A stretch of 64,000 bases of DNA from Gemmatimonadota bacterium (GCA_021299375.1 JAJTGR010000055.1:1-64000), one strand, 5' to 3'. Positions 52,381 to 61,874 are shown, numbered from the stretch's first letter. Notes: generated by a model from the letters alone, not told the origin. Translations and numbers: made by a program.

Positions 52381-52419
52381 AGGGGAGGCGGCGCCGCGTG
52401 GTGGCGGCGTGCCTCCCCT
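52381..52419 (-). terminator. Hairpin downstream of the Ig-like lipoprotein gene
   Basis: AGGGGAGGC pairs perfectly with GCCTCCCCT around a 21-base G/C-rich loop. On the minus strand it follows the lipoprotein stop by about 50 bases, with TTCTCC after it. It is a possible terminator for that gene, ahead of the SDR start. Confidence 0.45.
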
Positions 52420-52469
52420 CCGTCGGCGCCGCGCGCGGACGGTGCCGTGCCAGGACCCGCGTGGTCCGG

Positions 52470-53159
52470 TCAGTTCCCGACGGCGGTGATGGTGATCGGG
52501 CCCACCGATCCCGAGGTGGCCGTCGCTGTCTGCAGGCCAAGTTGCGGACCCAGCGTCCAGCGCACGGTGACCTCGCCCAGGGCGTTGGTCACCGCCGACT
52601 GCGGGGACAAGCTGCCGCCGCCCGATGCGATGGTCATGGCGACCGTCTGGCCGGGGATCGGCACGTTGTTGCCGCCGATCACCCGGATGACCAGGGGCAC
52701 CGTCAGGGCCGCGCCGACCTTGGCGGTCTGGTTGTTCCCCTGGGCCACGATCATGTCGTTGGGCAGCACACCGAGCGCGCTCAAGGTCACCGGCTCCACG
52801 CCGGGGGCGCTGCCAACCATGGTCTGGACCTGCGAGGCCGGCCCGAGGGTCCAGCGGGCCTTCACCTCGCCGTTGGCATCACTGATGGCCGTCGCCGGAT
52901 CGACGCTGCCGCCGCCCGCCAGCACGCTGAAGCTGATCGGGATTTTCGGCATGGGGGTGCCGTCGGTGGCCAGCACGCGGAGCACGATGGCGGTCGGCAG
53001 GACGACGCCGGCGGGCGCCATCTGCAGGTGGCCCTGCACGATGGTCAGGCGCGATGCCGCCGGCGCTTCCGTGGGCTTGGTGCACCCGGGAAACGCGAGC
53101 AGGGTCGGAATCGCCGCAAACAGCGCGGCCAGCAGACTGAAGGGGCGAGCGGAACGCAT
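52470..53159 (-). CDS. Lipoprotein with two invasin/Big1-like Ig domains
   Basis: About 229 aa. The signal peptide SLLAALFAAIPTLLAFPGC ends at a lipobox-like Cys. Two repeats of about 95 residues follow: the first runs LTIVQGHLQMAPAGVVLPTAIVLRVLATDG, then ISFSVLAGGGSVDPATAISDANGEVKARWTLG; the second has AKVGAALTVPLVIRVIGG, MTIASGGGSLSPQSAVTNALGEVTVRWTLG. The pattern GGGS...T(N/D)A(L/N)GE...RWTLG is that of bacterial Ig-like group 1 (invasin/intimin-type) domains. It is probably exposed on the cell surface or in the periplasm. It is divergent from deoC. Confidence 0.82.
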   Translation of the reverse strand: MRSARPFSLLAALFAAIPTLLAFPGCTKPTEAPAASRLTIVQGHLQMAPAGVVLPTAIVLRVLATDGTPMPKIPISFSVLAGGGSVDPATAISDANGEVKARWTLGPASQVQTMVGSAPGVEPVTLSALGVLPNDMIVAQGNNQTAKVGAALTVPLVIRVIGGNNVPIPGQTVAMTIASGGGSLSPQSAVTNALGEVTVRWTLGPQLGLQTATATSGSVGPITITAVGN

Positions 53160-53260
53160 AGGTCGATCGGTCAGGGTACTCCTCTCCATGCGTCCAGTAT
53201 CGGCCGCATGGCCCGCTGGGTTGAGCAGGGCGTGCGCCCCTCTTCTAGATTTCCCGGTCC

Positions 53261-54310
53261 ATGTCAGTCACCCCCTTGCACGCTGCCCGGCCGGTCCGCC
53301 CCCAGGACGGGGATGGACTCGAGGCCGTCCGCTGGCCCTCCGGGCTCGACCCCGAGCAGCCGCCGGTCCGGAATCCCGGTACGGCGCTCGATCTGGCGCT
53401 GGTCCGCGGCACCCGGGTCAACCGCAGCGCGGTCGAGCGGCGCGTTGCCTCGCTGCCGGCCCGCCGCACGGTCAAGAAGGAGTGGCAGGCCGCTTGGCTG
53501 CTCCGCGCCATCAGCTGCATGGACCTCACCACCTTGGCCGGTGACGACACCCCCGGCAACGTGCGCCGGCTGTGCGCCAAGGCCCGCCACCCGCTACGCA
53601 CCGACCTGGTGGAGGCGCTCGGGATCGGCGACCTGCACCTCACCGTCGGCGCCGTCTGCGTGTACCACCAGTACGTGGCCACGGCGGTGGAGGCACTGCG
53701 CGGCTCGGGCATCCCGGTCGCGGCGGTGAGCACGGGCTTTCCGGCCGGCCTGTCGCCCTTCGCTCAGCGTCTGGCGGAGATCCACGCCAGCGTGGCGGCG
53801 GGCGCCACGGAAATCGATGTCGTCATCACGCGCGCCCACGTGCTCACCGGCAACTGGGCCGCGCTGTACGATGAGGTCCGCGCCTTCCGCGACGCCTGCG
53901 GCGACGCGCACCTCAAGACCATCCTCGGCGTCGGTGAACTCGCCACACTCACCAACGTGGCGCGGGCGAGCCTGGTCGCCATGATGGCGGGCTCGGACTT
54001 CATCAAGACCAGCACCGGCAAGGAAGCGTCGAATGCCACGCTCCCAGTGGGGCTCGTGATGGCCCGCATGATCCGCGACTACGGTGAACGCACTGGGCAC
54101 GAAGTCGGCTTCAAGCCGGCCGGGGGCATTCGCACGGCCAAGCAGGCCCTGGATTGGCTGATCCTCATGAAGGAAGAGCTTGGCGACCGCTGGTTGCGCC
54201 GACACCTGTTCCGCTTCGGGGCCAGCGGGCTGCTGACCGACGTCGAACGCCAGCTCGAGCATTTCGTAACGGGGCGCTACGCCGCGGCCTACCGCCAACC
54301 GATGGTCTGA
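53261..54310 (+). CDS. deoC: Deoxyribose-phosphate aldolase (DeoC)
   Basis: A 349-aa class I aldolase that splits 2-deoxyribose 5-phosphate into acetaldehyde and glyceraldehyde 3-phosphate. The Schiff-base lysine lies in DFIKTSTGKEASNATLP, and the proton-relay lysine in GFKPAGGIRTAKQAL. VGAVCVYHQYV, VSTGFPAGLSPF and EIDVVITRAHVL give the rest of the barrel. It has a long N-terminal extension of about 80 residues and is longer than most bacterial DeoC enzymes, approaching the eukaryotic form. TTGAGC and TAGATT just upstream, 19 bases apart, might be its promoter. The next gene encodes an aldehyde dehydrogenase that could oxidise the acetaldehyde. Confidence 0.95.
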   Translation: MSVTPLHAARPVRPQDGDGLEAVRWPSGLDPEQPPVRNPGTALDLALVRGTRVNRSAVERRVASLPARRTVKKEWQAAWLLRAISCMDLTTLAGDDTPGNVRRLCAKARHPLRTDLVEALGIGDLHLTVGAVCVYHQYVATAVEALRGSGIPVAAVSTGFPAGLSPFAQRLAEIHASVAAGATEIDVVITRAHVLTGNWAALYDEVRAFRDACGDAHLKTILGVGELATLTNVARASLVAMMAGSDFIKTSTGKEASNATLPVGLVMARMIRDYGERTGHEVGFKPAGGIRTAKQALDWLILMKEELGDRWLRRHLFRFGASGLLTDVERQLEHFVTGRYAAAYRQPMV

Positions 54311-54322
54311 GGAGCTGATCAC

Positions 54323-56752
54323 ATGACCATGACCACGCCTCCCGCCACCGGCATGTCGGTCCGCGAGCTGTTCGACACCATGGGCTACGGCCCCGCGCCA
54401 GAGGGCGATGCGCCCGTGCGCCAGTGGATCGCGCAGCACGGCGGGCGCTTCGGGCATTACATCGGTGGCCAGTGGATCGCCGCCACAGAGCTGTTCGAGG
54501 TGACCGAACCCGCCACCGGTGCCCCGCTGGCCCGCGTCGCACAGGGGACGGCGGCCGACATCGACGCCGCCGTGGTCGCCGCCCGGGCTGCCTTGCCAGC
54601 GTGGCAGGCGCTCGACGATCACGCCCGGGCACGGTGGCTGTACGCCATCGCGCGCGGCATCCAGAAGCATGCGCGCGCGTTCGCGGTGCTGGAGTCGCTC
54701 GACAATGGCAAGCCCATCCGCGAGACGCGGGACATCGACATCCCCCTCGTGGTGCGGCACTTCTACCACCACGCGGGGTGGGCGCAGCTGCTCGAGCGCG
54801 AGTTCCCCGGCCACCATGCGTACGGGGTGGTAGGGCAGGTGATTCCGTGGAACTTCCCGCTGCTCATGCTGGCGTGGAAGGTGGCGCCGGCGCTGGCCGC
54901 CGGGAACACGGTGGTGCTCAAGCCGGCCGAGTTCACGCCGCTCACCGCCATCCGGTTCGCCGAGCTGGTGCACGAGATCGGCCTGCCGCCGGGCGTGTTC
55001 AATCTGGTCACCGGCGACGGGCGCACCGGCGCCGCGCTGGTGGCGCATGAGGACGTGGACAAGATCGCCTTCACCGGCAGCACCGAGGTCGGGCGGGCCA
55101 TTCGCGTGGCCACCGCCGGCAGCGGCAAGGGGCTGTCGCTTGAGCTGGGCGGCAAGAGTCCGTTCATGGTCTTCGAGGATGCCGATCTGGACAGCGTCGT
55201 CGAAGGGGTCGTGGACGCCATCTGGTTCAACCAGGGGCAGGTGTGCTGCGCCGGCGCCCGGCTACTCATCCAAGAAGGGGTCGCCGATCGCCTGCTCGAC
55301 AAGCTGCGCGACCGCATGGAGCAGCTGCGCGTGGGCGCGCCCCTCGACAAAGGGGTGGACATGGGCGCCATCGTGGCACCGGTCCAGCTGGAGCGTATTC
55401 GCCAGCTGTGTGCCACCGGCGTGGCTGAGGGGGCGACCTGCTGGCAACCGTCGTGGTGTGTGCCCGCGCACGGGTCATTCCATCCACCCACGCTGTTCAC
55501 GAACGTCGCGCCGTCGGCCACCATCGCCCAGGTCGAGATCTTCGGCCCGGTCCTGGTGAGCATGACGTTCCGCACCCCGGAGGAGGCGGTCGCGCTGGCC
55601 AACAATACGCCGTTCGGCCTCGCCGCGAGTGTGTGGAGCGAGAACATCAACCTCGCGCTCGACGTCGCGCCGAAGCTCAAGTGCGGTGTGGTGTGGATCA
55701 ACAGCACGAACCTGTTCGACGCGGCGGCGGGGTTCGGCGGTTACCGCGAATCGGGGTTCGGCCGGGAGGGCGGGCGCGAGGGGATGTGGGAGTACCTCCA
55801 GCCCGTGCGCGCGCATGAAGCCGCGCCACTCCCGGTGATCGGTGAGGGCGCCATGCCGGATGCCGGCAGTGACGCCGAGAGAGATGACCCGTCGGCGCCG
55901 GCGATGCCGCCCATTGACCGTACCGCGAAGTTGTTCATCGGCGGCAAGCAGGCCCGCCCCGATTCGGGTTATTCCCGCACCGTGCGGTCACTGCGCGGTG
56001 TCGCCGTGGGTGAGGTCGGGGAGGGCAATCGCAAGGACCTCCGCAATGCCGTCGAGGCCGCGCAGGCGGCGGCCGGCTGGTCGACGCTGACGGGGCATCA
56101 GCGGGCGCAGATCCTGTACTACATCGCCGAGAACCTCTCGGCGCGGGCTGACGAGTTCGCGATGCGAATCGTGAGCATGACCGGGGACGCTCGTGCGGCG
56201 GGGGAGATCGAGGTCGCCGCCGCCATCTCGCGGCTCTTCTCCTACGCGGCGTGGGCGGACAAGCACGATGGGGCGGTGCACGATGTCCCACTGCGCGGCG
56301 TGGCGCTGGCCATGCACGAGCCGATCGGTGTGGTGGGCGTGGCCTGCCCGGATCCGTACCCGCTGCTTGGCCTGGTCTCGCTCCTCGGGCCGCTGCTCGC
56401 CACCGGCAACCGGGTGGTGGCGGTCCCCTCGGAGCGCTTCCCCTTGGCGGCCACGGATTTCTACAGCGTCCTCGAAACCTCGGACCTGCCGGGGGGCGTG
56501 GTGAACCTCGTGACGGGCAGTCGCGATGCCCTGATTCGCACGCTCGCCGACCACGATGGCGTCGAGGCGGTCTGGTACTTCGGCTCGCACACTGGCGCGA
56601 CGGCCGTGGAAACGGCGTCGGCGGCCAACCTCAAGCGGACGTGGACCGAATGGTCGGGACGCGAGTGGCTCGACCCCCGTACCGGCGAGGGGCGCGAGTT
56701 CCTGCGTCGTGCCGTGCAGGTCAAGAACATCTGGATTCCGTACGGCGAGTAA
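54323..56752 (+). CDS. Two-domain aldehyde dehydrogenase (ALDH16-type)
   Basis: 809 aa containing a full aldehyde dehydrogenase (about 20-505) and a second, incomplete copy (about 530-805). The first domain keeps the active site: VIPWNFPLLM, FTGSTEVGRAI, LELGGKSPF (general base Glu) and NQGQVCCAG (catalytic C308). The second has KLFIGGKQARPDSGYSRTVRS, a nucleotide-binding-like half (PIGVVGVACPDPYPLLGLVSLLG) and no catalytic Cys. Two-domain enzymes of this kind form the ALDH16 family, in which bacterial members are active and mammalian ALDH16A1 is not. Located 12 bases after deoC, it probably oxidises the aldolase product acetaldehyde. Confidence 0.93.
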   Translation: MTMTTPPATGMSVRELFDTMGYGPAPEGDAPVRQWIAQHGGRFGHYIGGQWIAATELFEVTEPATGAPLARVAQGTAADIDAAVVAARAALPAWQALDDHARARWLYAIARGIQKHARAFAVLESLDNGKPIRETRDIDIPLVVRHFYHHAGWAQLLEREFPGHHAYGVVGQVIPWNFPLLMLAWKVAPALAAGNTVVLKPAEFTPLTAIRFAELVHEIGLPPGVFNLVTGDGRTGAALVAHEDVDKIAFTGSTEVGRAIRVATAGSGKGLSLELGGKSPFMVFEDADLDSVVEGVVDAIWFNQGQVCCAGARLLIQEGVADRLLDKLRDRMEQLRVGAPLDKGVDMGAIVAPVQLERIRQLCATGVAEGATCWQPSWCVPAHGSFHPPTLFTNVAPSATIAQVEIFGPVLVSMTFRTPEEAVALANNTPFGLAASVWSENINLALDVAPKLKCGVVWINSTNLFDAAAGFGGYRESGFGREGGREGMWEYLQPVRAHEAAPLPVIGEGAMPDAGSDAERDDPSAPAMPPIDRTAKLFIGGKQARPDSGYSRTVRSLRGVAVGEVGEGNRKDLRNAVEAAQAAAGWSTLTGHQRAQILYYIAENLSARADEFAMRIVSMTGDARAAGEIEVAAAISRLFSYAAWADKHDGAVHDVPLRGVALAMHEPIGVVGVACPDPYPLLGLVSLLGPLLATGNRVVAVPSERFPLAATDFYSVLETSDLPGGVVNLVTGSRDALIRTLADHDGVEAVWYFGSHTGATAVETASAANLKRTWTEWSGREWLDPRTGEGREFLRRAVQVKNIWIPYGE

Positions 56753-56806
56753 CACTGGGGCGAACCAAATGACGCCTTGGAGACGCCGCTTCCGATTCTC
56801 TATGTC

Positions 56807-58564
56807 ATGACTCAACACCTCCTGCCTCCGATGATCGACCTCCCCGCCTCGCCCGAGGCTTTCCGCGATGCGGTGTGGGAAGACGTGCTTCCTTACTACG
56901 AGGCGCTTGCCGCCGCACCGCTCGACCCGCCGGACACCACGGTCGAGCCGTGGCTGGCCACGTGGTCACGCCTCGATACCCTCGTTGGGGAGGCGGGCAC
57001 ACTGGCCATGATCGCCTATACCGGGAATACCGCCGACACCGCCGCCGAGCAGGCGTACCTGCGTTTTTCCATGGAGATCTCGCCGCGGCTCGAGGAGCAG
57101 CAGGTGCGCCTCGCGCGCCGGTTGCTCGACCTCGGGTGGAGTCGCCCGGATCTCGAGACCACGCTCCGCCGGTTCCGGACCGACATCGAAATCTTCCGCG
57201 AGGCCAACGTCGCGCGCTTTGCCCAGATCGAGGAGCTGTCGGCCGGCTACCAGAAGATCAGCGGCGGGCTGAGTGTGGACTGGGACGGTGAAGCCAAGAC
57301 CATTCCGCAGCTGCAGCCGTACCTCAAGGCGGCTGAACGCGCCGTGCGGGAACGCGCCTTCCGGCTCGGCGCGCAGGCCTATCTCGCCAAGCGCGACGAA
57401 CTGGCCGATATCTTCGACCGGATGTATGCGCTGCGGGTGGCCGTGGCCCGGGAGGCCGGGTTCGCCGACTACCAGCAGTACTGCTTCGCCACGAAGCATC
57501 GCTTCGACTACACGCCGAGCGATACGGCCCGTTTTCACGAGGCCGTGCAGCAGACGGTCACCCCCGCCGTCGAACGGCTCATGGCGCATCGCCGGCAGGC
57601 GCTCGGGCTCGACGTGCTGCGGCCGTGGGACGTCAGCGTTGATCTGGGTACCTCGACGCCGCTCAAGCCGTTCGCCGATGTCGGTACGTTCGTTAACCGT
57701 GCCCAGTCCATCTTCACGCGGGTCGATCCCGAGCTCGGCGGCCAGTTCGGATTGATGGCCACCGAACAGCTGCTCGACCTCGAAAGCCGCCCCGGCAAGG
57801 CGCCGGGTGGCTACTGCACCGACCTCGCGTTTCGCGGACGGCCCTTCATCTTCATGAATGCCGTCGGGGTGCCGGACGACGTGAACACGCTCGTGCATGA
57901 GGCGGGGCACTGTTTCCATGATTTCGCCACGCACGCCCTGCCGTTCACGTGGCAGCGACGCACGGGGCACGAGGCGGCCGAGCTGGCGTCCATGAGCATG
58001 GAACTGCTGGCCATGCCGTATCTCGTGCAGCCCGACGGCTACTACGCTCCCGAGGAGGCTCGCGTCGCCTGGCTGGAGCATCTCGAGGATGTGCTGGGGG
58101 CCCTGGTGCACATCGCGAGCGTGGATGCCTTTCAGGCCTGGATCTACACCGACCCGGCCGGCGCTGATCGGGACGCCCGCGACGCGAAGTGGCTGGCGCT
58201 GCGCGACCAGTTCGAGCGCGGCGTCGACTGGAACGGCCTCGAACCGGAGCGTCTGGCGCGCTGGTATCGCCAGCTGCACATCTTCGAGCTGCCGTTCTAC
58301 TACATCGAGTACGGCATCGCGCAGCTCGGGGCGTTGCAGGTGTTCCGTAACGCCGTGCACGACGCCGGCAGTGCCGTGGCGGCCTACAAGCGCTTTCTGG
58401 CGCTCGGCGGTACCCGCCCGCTCCCCGAGCTGTACGCGGCGGCGGGAGCGAAGCTGATCTTCGATGCCGAGGCCATGGCCGAACTCGTGGCCTTCACCGA
58501 GGAGCGCATCGAGGCCTTGCGGGCGGGGGCCGAGGCGCCGTTCCGAGGCGTCATTCCGGTCTGA
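56807..58564 (+). CDS. M3-family oligoendopeptidase (PepF-like)
   Basis: About 585 aa. The zinc site is VHEAGHCFHDFATH (HEAGH at residues 364-368), with the downstream glutamate in ELASMSMELLAMPYL. FRGRPFIFMNAVGVPDDVNTL and YYIEYGIAQLGALQVF are typical of M3B oligoendopeptidases that cleave peptides of 7-20 residues in the cytosol. There is no signal peptide. An ATG at 56777 would add ten residues; the second ATG (MTQHLLPP) is preferred because the family's N-terminus starts there. Confidence 0.9.
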   Translation: MTQHLLPPMIDLPASPEAFRDAVWEDVLPYYEALAAAPLDPPDTTVEPWLATWSRLDTLVGEAGTLAMIAYTGNTADTAAEQAYLRFSMEISPRLEEQQVRLARRLLDLGWSRPDLETTLRRFRTDIEIFREANVARFAQIEELSAGYQKISGGLSVDWDGEAKTIPQLQPYLKAAERAVRERAFRLGAQAYLAKRDELADIFDRMYALRVAVAREAGFADYQQYCFATKHRFDYTPSDTARFHEAVQQTVTPAVERLMAHRRQALGLDVLRPWDVSVDLGTSTPLKPFADVGTFVNRAQSIFTRVDPELGGQFGLMATEQLLDLESRPGKAPGGYCTDLAFRGRPFIFMNAVGVPDDVNTLVHEAGHCFHDFATHALPFTWQRRTGHEAAELASMSMELLAMPYLVQPDGYYAPEEARVAWLEHLEDVLGALVHIASVDAFQAWIYTDPAGADRDARDAKWLALRDQFERGVDWNGLEPERLARWYRQLHIFELPFYYIEYGIAQLGALQVFRNAVHDAGSAVAAYKRFLALGGTRPLPELYAAAGAKLIFDAEAMAELVAFTEERIEALRAGAEAPFRGVIPV

Positions 58565-58657
58565 TCGGACGGGTACACCGTCGAGACGAGGCGGTGTCTG
58601 AAACCGGGCATCGCCTCGTGCCGTACACGAGGGCATTCCCTCACTCATGGAGAGACG

Positions 58658-59380
58658 ATGCGTTCGGTTTCGGTGATGATGACACGCGCGGCCACCGCCG
58701 CGGTGCTGATGGTCGGTGCGCTGCGGTTGGAGGCGCAAGTGCCGACGGTGCAGCAGGTGTACGACAAGTACGCGACCGCCGTGGGCGGGCGCGACGCATG
58801 GGCCAAGGTCTCGGGCCGGACGGAGAAGGGCACCACCGACGTGACCTTCGCCGGGATCTCCGGCTCCTACGAACGGCACTCGGCCCTGCCCAACAAGATG
58901 CGCATGATCATCGATCTCGGCGTCGTGAAGATCGATCAGGGCTTCGATGGCGAAAAGGGGTGGGCCGACCAGGGTCAGGGGCTCCAGCGTATGCCCGCCG
59001 ATCAGGAACAGCGGCTGGCCGAAGGGGGGCAGCTGGGTGACGCCTTCCTCGACCCATCACGCCTCGCCAAGGCTGCCGTCGAGGGCAAGGAGACGTTCGA
59101 CGGCTCGGAGGCGTACAAGCTGTCGGTGACCACCAAGGGCGGACAGGAGAGCGTCGAATACTTCGATGTGGCCACCGGGCTGCGCCTCGGCAGCATCGTA
59201 AAGTCGCCGACGGGCGAGCAGAAGGTCACGTATCGCGACTACAAGGATTTCGAGGGCAAGAAGATCGCTACCAAAGTCATCCAGACGAACGCGCAGGGTG
59301 ATATCGTGATCAATATCCAGATCGTGGAGTTCAAGGTTCCCGACGCGTCCCTGTTCAAGGCGCCGGCCGGCTTGCCCTAG
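58658..59380 (+). CDS. Secreted protein, outer-membrane lipoprotein-sorting (LolA/LolB)-like fold
   Basis: A 240-aa protein with signal peptide MMTRAATAAVLMVGALRLEAQ. The mature part begins VPTVQQVYDKYATAVGGRDAWAKV, the opening shared by many periplasmic DUF620/LolA-like beta-sheet proteins, then RMIIDLGVVKIDQGFDGEKGW and a repeating pattern of strands (GSEAYKLSVTTKGGQESVEYFDVATGL, GEQKVTYRDYKDFEG). No lipobox. These proteins are thought to bind hydrophobic ligands in the periplasm; the function here is unproven. A strong hairpin follows 25 bases after the stop. Confidence 0.8.
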   Translation: MRSVSVMMTRAATAAVLMVGALRLEAQVPTVQQVYDKYATAVGGRDAWAKVSGRTEKGTTDVTFAGISGSYERHSALPNKMRMIIDLGVVKIDQGFDGEKGWADQGQGLQRMPADQEQRLAEGGQLGDAFLDPSRLAKAAVEGKETFDGSEAYKLSVTTKGGQESVEYFDVATGLRLGSIVKSPTGEQKVTYRDYKDFEGKKIATKVIQTNAQGDIVINIQIVEFKVPDASLFKAPAGLP

Positions 59381-59404
59381 GCGGTCCAGCGCCGACGAGT
59401 TCCC

Positions 59405-59440
59405 GAGGCCCGGCGTTCGCTCTGCGTCGCCGGGCCTCGT
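59405..59440. terminator. Strong hairpin terminator between convergent genes
   Basis: CGAGGCCCGGCG pairs perfectly over 12 bp with CGCCGGGCCTCG around a 12-base loop. It is located between the LolA-like gene and the photolyase-fusion gene, which converge, so it may serve both. No T-run follows. Confidence 0.7.
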
Positions 59441-59460
59441 TCGTCGCAGGGCGCAGCGAA

Positions 59461-59494
59461 CTCAGCGCCGCGTACTCAGCGCGGCGTACTCAGC
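59461..59494. repeat. 14-bp tandem repeat, 2.4 copies
   Basis: CTCAGCGCCGCGTA, CTCAGCGCGGCGTA and a partial CTCAGC are contiguous, differing at one base. They run into the stop codon of the photolyase-fusion gene. Confidence 0.55.
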
Positions 59495-61874
59495 CGGCCA
59501 GTATGCGCCCTGCGAGCGCCACGCCGCTCAGCCATGCGGCTTCGACGTCGGCGTGTGCACCCTCGGGGCCCTGGGCAAAGTCCCCGGCGGCGCCCAGCCC
59601 AGCGTCTCGATCGAACAGACAGGACACCGACAGGCCCCGAGCCACGCGCGCGTAACGCCATCGGTGTGCGGTGGCATGCACGATGGCACCAGCCACCTGC
59701 AGCCGGGCCCGCAAGGCCTCGGCGATCTCCGCGGCGACCGACGACGCGTCGCGCTCCAGCTGTGCCTCACTCCACTCGGCGGCCGACTGGACAACCCACG
59801 CCTCGCCGCTCGGGCGTCCCGGGCGCGCATTCTGCCGCCAGCCGCTGGCGAGTCGGGGCTCGTTGGCGGCGGTGAGGTGCCCGAAGGTGAGCGCGTCGGT
59901 CACGGCAACCGGAGGCGGCCCATCAAACACCACCATGGTGCTCCAGCAGGGGGCCATGCGCACCGCGCACAACGTCTCGGACATCGCGGCAATCCCACCC
60001 GCCGACGAGCGCACGGCGGAAAGGAGTGCGCCAGCCTGCGGCGCGGGCATGGCCAACAGCACGATGTCGGCCTGATGCCGCCCCCCGTTACCGTCGGTCG
60101 CCTGCCAGCCGGTACCTGATCGTTCGAGCGCAACCACCTGCACCCCGCTCTGGACCGACAGGTCACGCGCCAGATGGCGGGCCAGCCCGTTTATCCCCTC
60201 GCGGCCGATGAACGCATCACCGACCGCCTGCACGATGCCGTCGTGTGCCCACGAGTCGATGTACCGCCCCAGCCGGGCATCCCGCCACGCAAACAGCGGG
60301 GCGCCGTGATCGAAGCGCCATGCCCCCTCGCGCCGCGTGCTGGTGCGCCCGCCCACGCCGCGGCTCTTGTCCAGCACGGTCACGGCGAGGCCGTGGTCGT
60401 GCAGGGTCCGTGCGCAGGCGAGGCCCGCGATGCCGGCCCCGATCACCAGCACCCGCGGTGCCGGCGACAGGGCCGGGCGTTCCACCTGCCGCGCATAGCG
60501 CGCCAGGTCGAGCCGCCTGGCATGTTCCGCCGTGGGGCGCGGACGCACGGTGCCAAGAACGCGCACCGGCGGCGTGAATGGCCGATCGAACTGCCCCAGA
60601 CACCAGAGCAGTCCGCCGTACGAGGCCGGGTCGCGCCCGTCGAGGGCGTAGCGGTGATTGAGGTCGACGAGTCGGTCCCATGCCTGGGCGGCGTCGTCGG
60701 ACCAGAGCGGAATGGCCTTGCCCCACGTCATGCGCACGTTGTTGTGCAGCTCACCGTGGCGCTGCAGCGACGTCTGCGTGGCGTCCCACAGCGTGTCGCC
60801 GCTCCGAGCCCGGGCCAGCGTCTCCCACGACAGGACGGAGCGATGGTCGCGCTCGTGTGCCGCCAGCGTCTCGCGCGCCCACGCCGGCACGGCCTCGAGG
60901 GTGGTGGGCGAGGGATGCCAGTAGCAGAACGCGTAGGCCAACTCGCGCCATACCAGCAGTTCGTCGAGATACTTCTCGGGGCCCTCACCCGGCAGTGTGG
61001 CGCACTCGCGCGCCAGTCGCAGCGGCGACACCATGCCGTAGTGCAGGTAGGCCGACATCCGGCTCACGCCGTCGATGGTGGCGTCGTTGCGCTTGGCCGC
61101 GTAGCGGGCGATCCGGCCGCCTTGCGTGAAGGCCTCCCAGCGCGCGTACCCGGCAGTCGTGCCGCCCTCGGTGTGCGGCACGGGCCCCACGCCGTGGTCG
61201 ATCTCGCACTCGGCCACCAGCGAGGGAATGTCGGCGTCGATGAGGCGCACCGGTTCGTAGGGCAGGTCGCTTGGCGTGAACGCGGGTCCGGCAGGCGATG
61301 CCTCGCGCCACGGTCGCCGCAACCGTTCCTCACGAAGGCGCGCGGTGGCATCGCGGAAAGCAAAGGCCCGCGTGTGGGCCTTCTCCACCAGCGGCATCGG
61401 CACCACGCACGCCGTGTCCACGCTCCAGACGGGGCAGGGGGCGTTGTCGGCCAGACCGTCGGTGAGCCAGTCCAGCGGCGGCACCGGCATCGTCTCGGTG
61501 ACCACCAGAGCGGCCCGCTGCGTGAGCGCCTTGAGCGCCTTCTGGCGGTGCCCCGGGCGCTCGAGGTGGAAGGCGTACCCGATGCTGCGCGCCGCACACT
61601 CGGCCTCGACGTCGCGGGCGCCCTCGAGGATGAACGTATGATGCCGGTCGGAGGCGTAGGGATAGCGCTCAGAGAGCGCATGGTGCACGAACACGGGTAG
61701 CCCCAGAGCCCGTCCGGCCTCCAGCGCCACGTCGAGCGCCGGGTTCTCGTGCGCGCGCACCGCGGTACGCATCCAGTACAGCACGAACTCGCCGCGGGCG
61801 GTGATGCGCGGGTCGGCCGAGTGCGCGGTGATGCGCTCGGCGAGATGGTCGGAAAACGATTCGGGTCGGAGCAC
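59490..61874 (-). CDS. Class II CPD photolyase fused to a renalase-like FAD oxidoreductase
   Basis: 794 aa. Residues 1-470 are a class II deoxyribodipyrimidine photolyase: an alpha/beta antenna-type domain (ARGEFVLYWMRTAVRAHENPALDVALEAGRALG in part), then KRNDATIDGVSRMSAYLHYGMVSP, LDELLVWRELAYAFCYW, GELHNNVRMTWGKAIPLW and YALDGRDPASYGGLLWCLG for the FAD and DNA-binding region. Residues 475-794 are an NAD(P)/FAD oxidoreductase of the renalase type, starting VLVIGAGIAGLACARTL (GAGIAG at 479-484), with LDKSRGVGGRTSTR and WRFDHGAPLFAWRD. The two domains join in one open frame with a short linker. The photolyase repairs UV dimers; the second domain's job in this fusion is unknown. Confidence 0.9.
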   Translation of the reverse strand: MLRPESFSDHLAERITAHSADPRITARGEFVLYWMRTAVRAHENPALDVALEAGRALGLPVFVHHALSERYPYASDRHHTFILEGARDVEAECAARSIGYAFHLERPGHRQKALKALTQRAALVVTETMPVPPLDWLTDGLADNAPCPVWSVDTACVVPMPLVEKAHTRAFAFRDATARLREERLRRPWREASPAGPAFTPSDLPYEPVRLIDADIPSLVAECEIDHGVGPVPHTEGGTTAGYARWEAFTQGGRIARYAAKRNDATIDGVSRMSAYLHYGMVSPLRLARECATLPGEGPEKYLDELLVWRELAYAFCYWHPSPTTLEAVPAWARETLAAHERDHRSVLSWETLARARSGDTLWDATQTSLQRHGELHNNVRMTWGKAIPLWSDDAAQAWDRLVDLNHRYALDGRDPASYGGLLWCLGQFDRPFTPPVRVLGTVRPRPTAEHARRLDLARYARQVERPALSPAPRVLVIGAGIAGLACARTLHDHGLAVTVLDKSRGVGGRTSTRREGAWRFDHGAPLFAWRDARLGRYIDSWAHDGIVQAVGDAFIGREGINGLARHLARDLSVQSGVQVVALERSGTGWQATDGNGGRHQADIVLLAMPAPQAGALLSAVRSSAGGIAAMSETLCAVRMAPCWSTMVVFDGPPPVAVTDALTFGHLTAANEPRLASGWRQNARPGRPSGEAWVVQSAAEWSEAQLERDASSVAAEIAEALRARLQVAGAIVHATAHRWRYARVARGLSVSCLFDRDAGLGAAGDFAQGPEGAHADVEAAWLSGVALAGRILAG

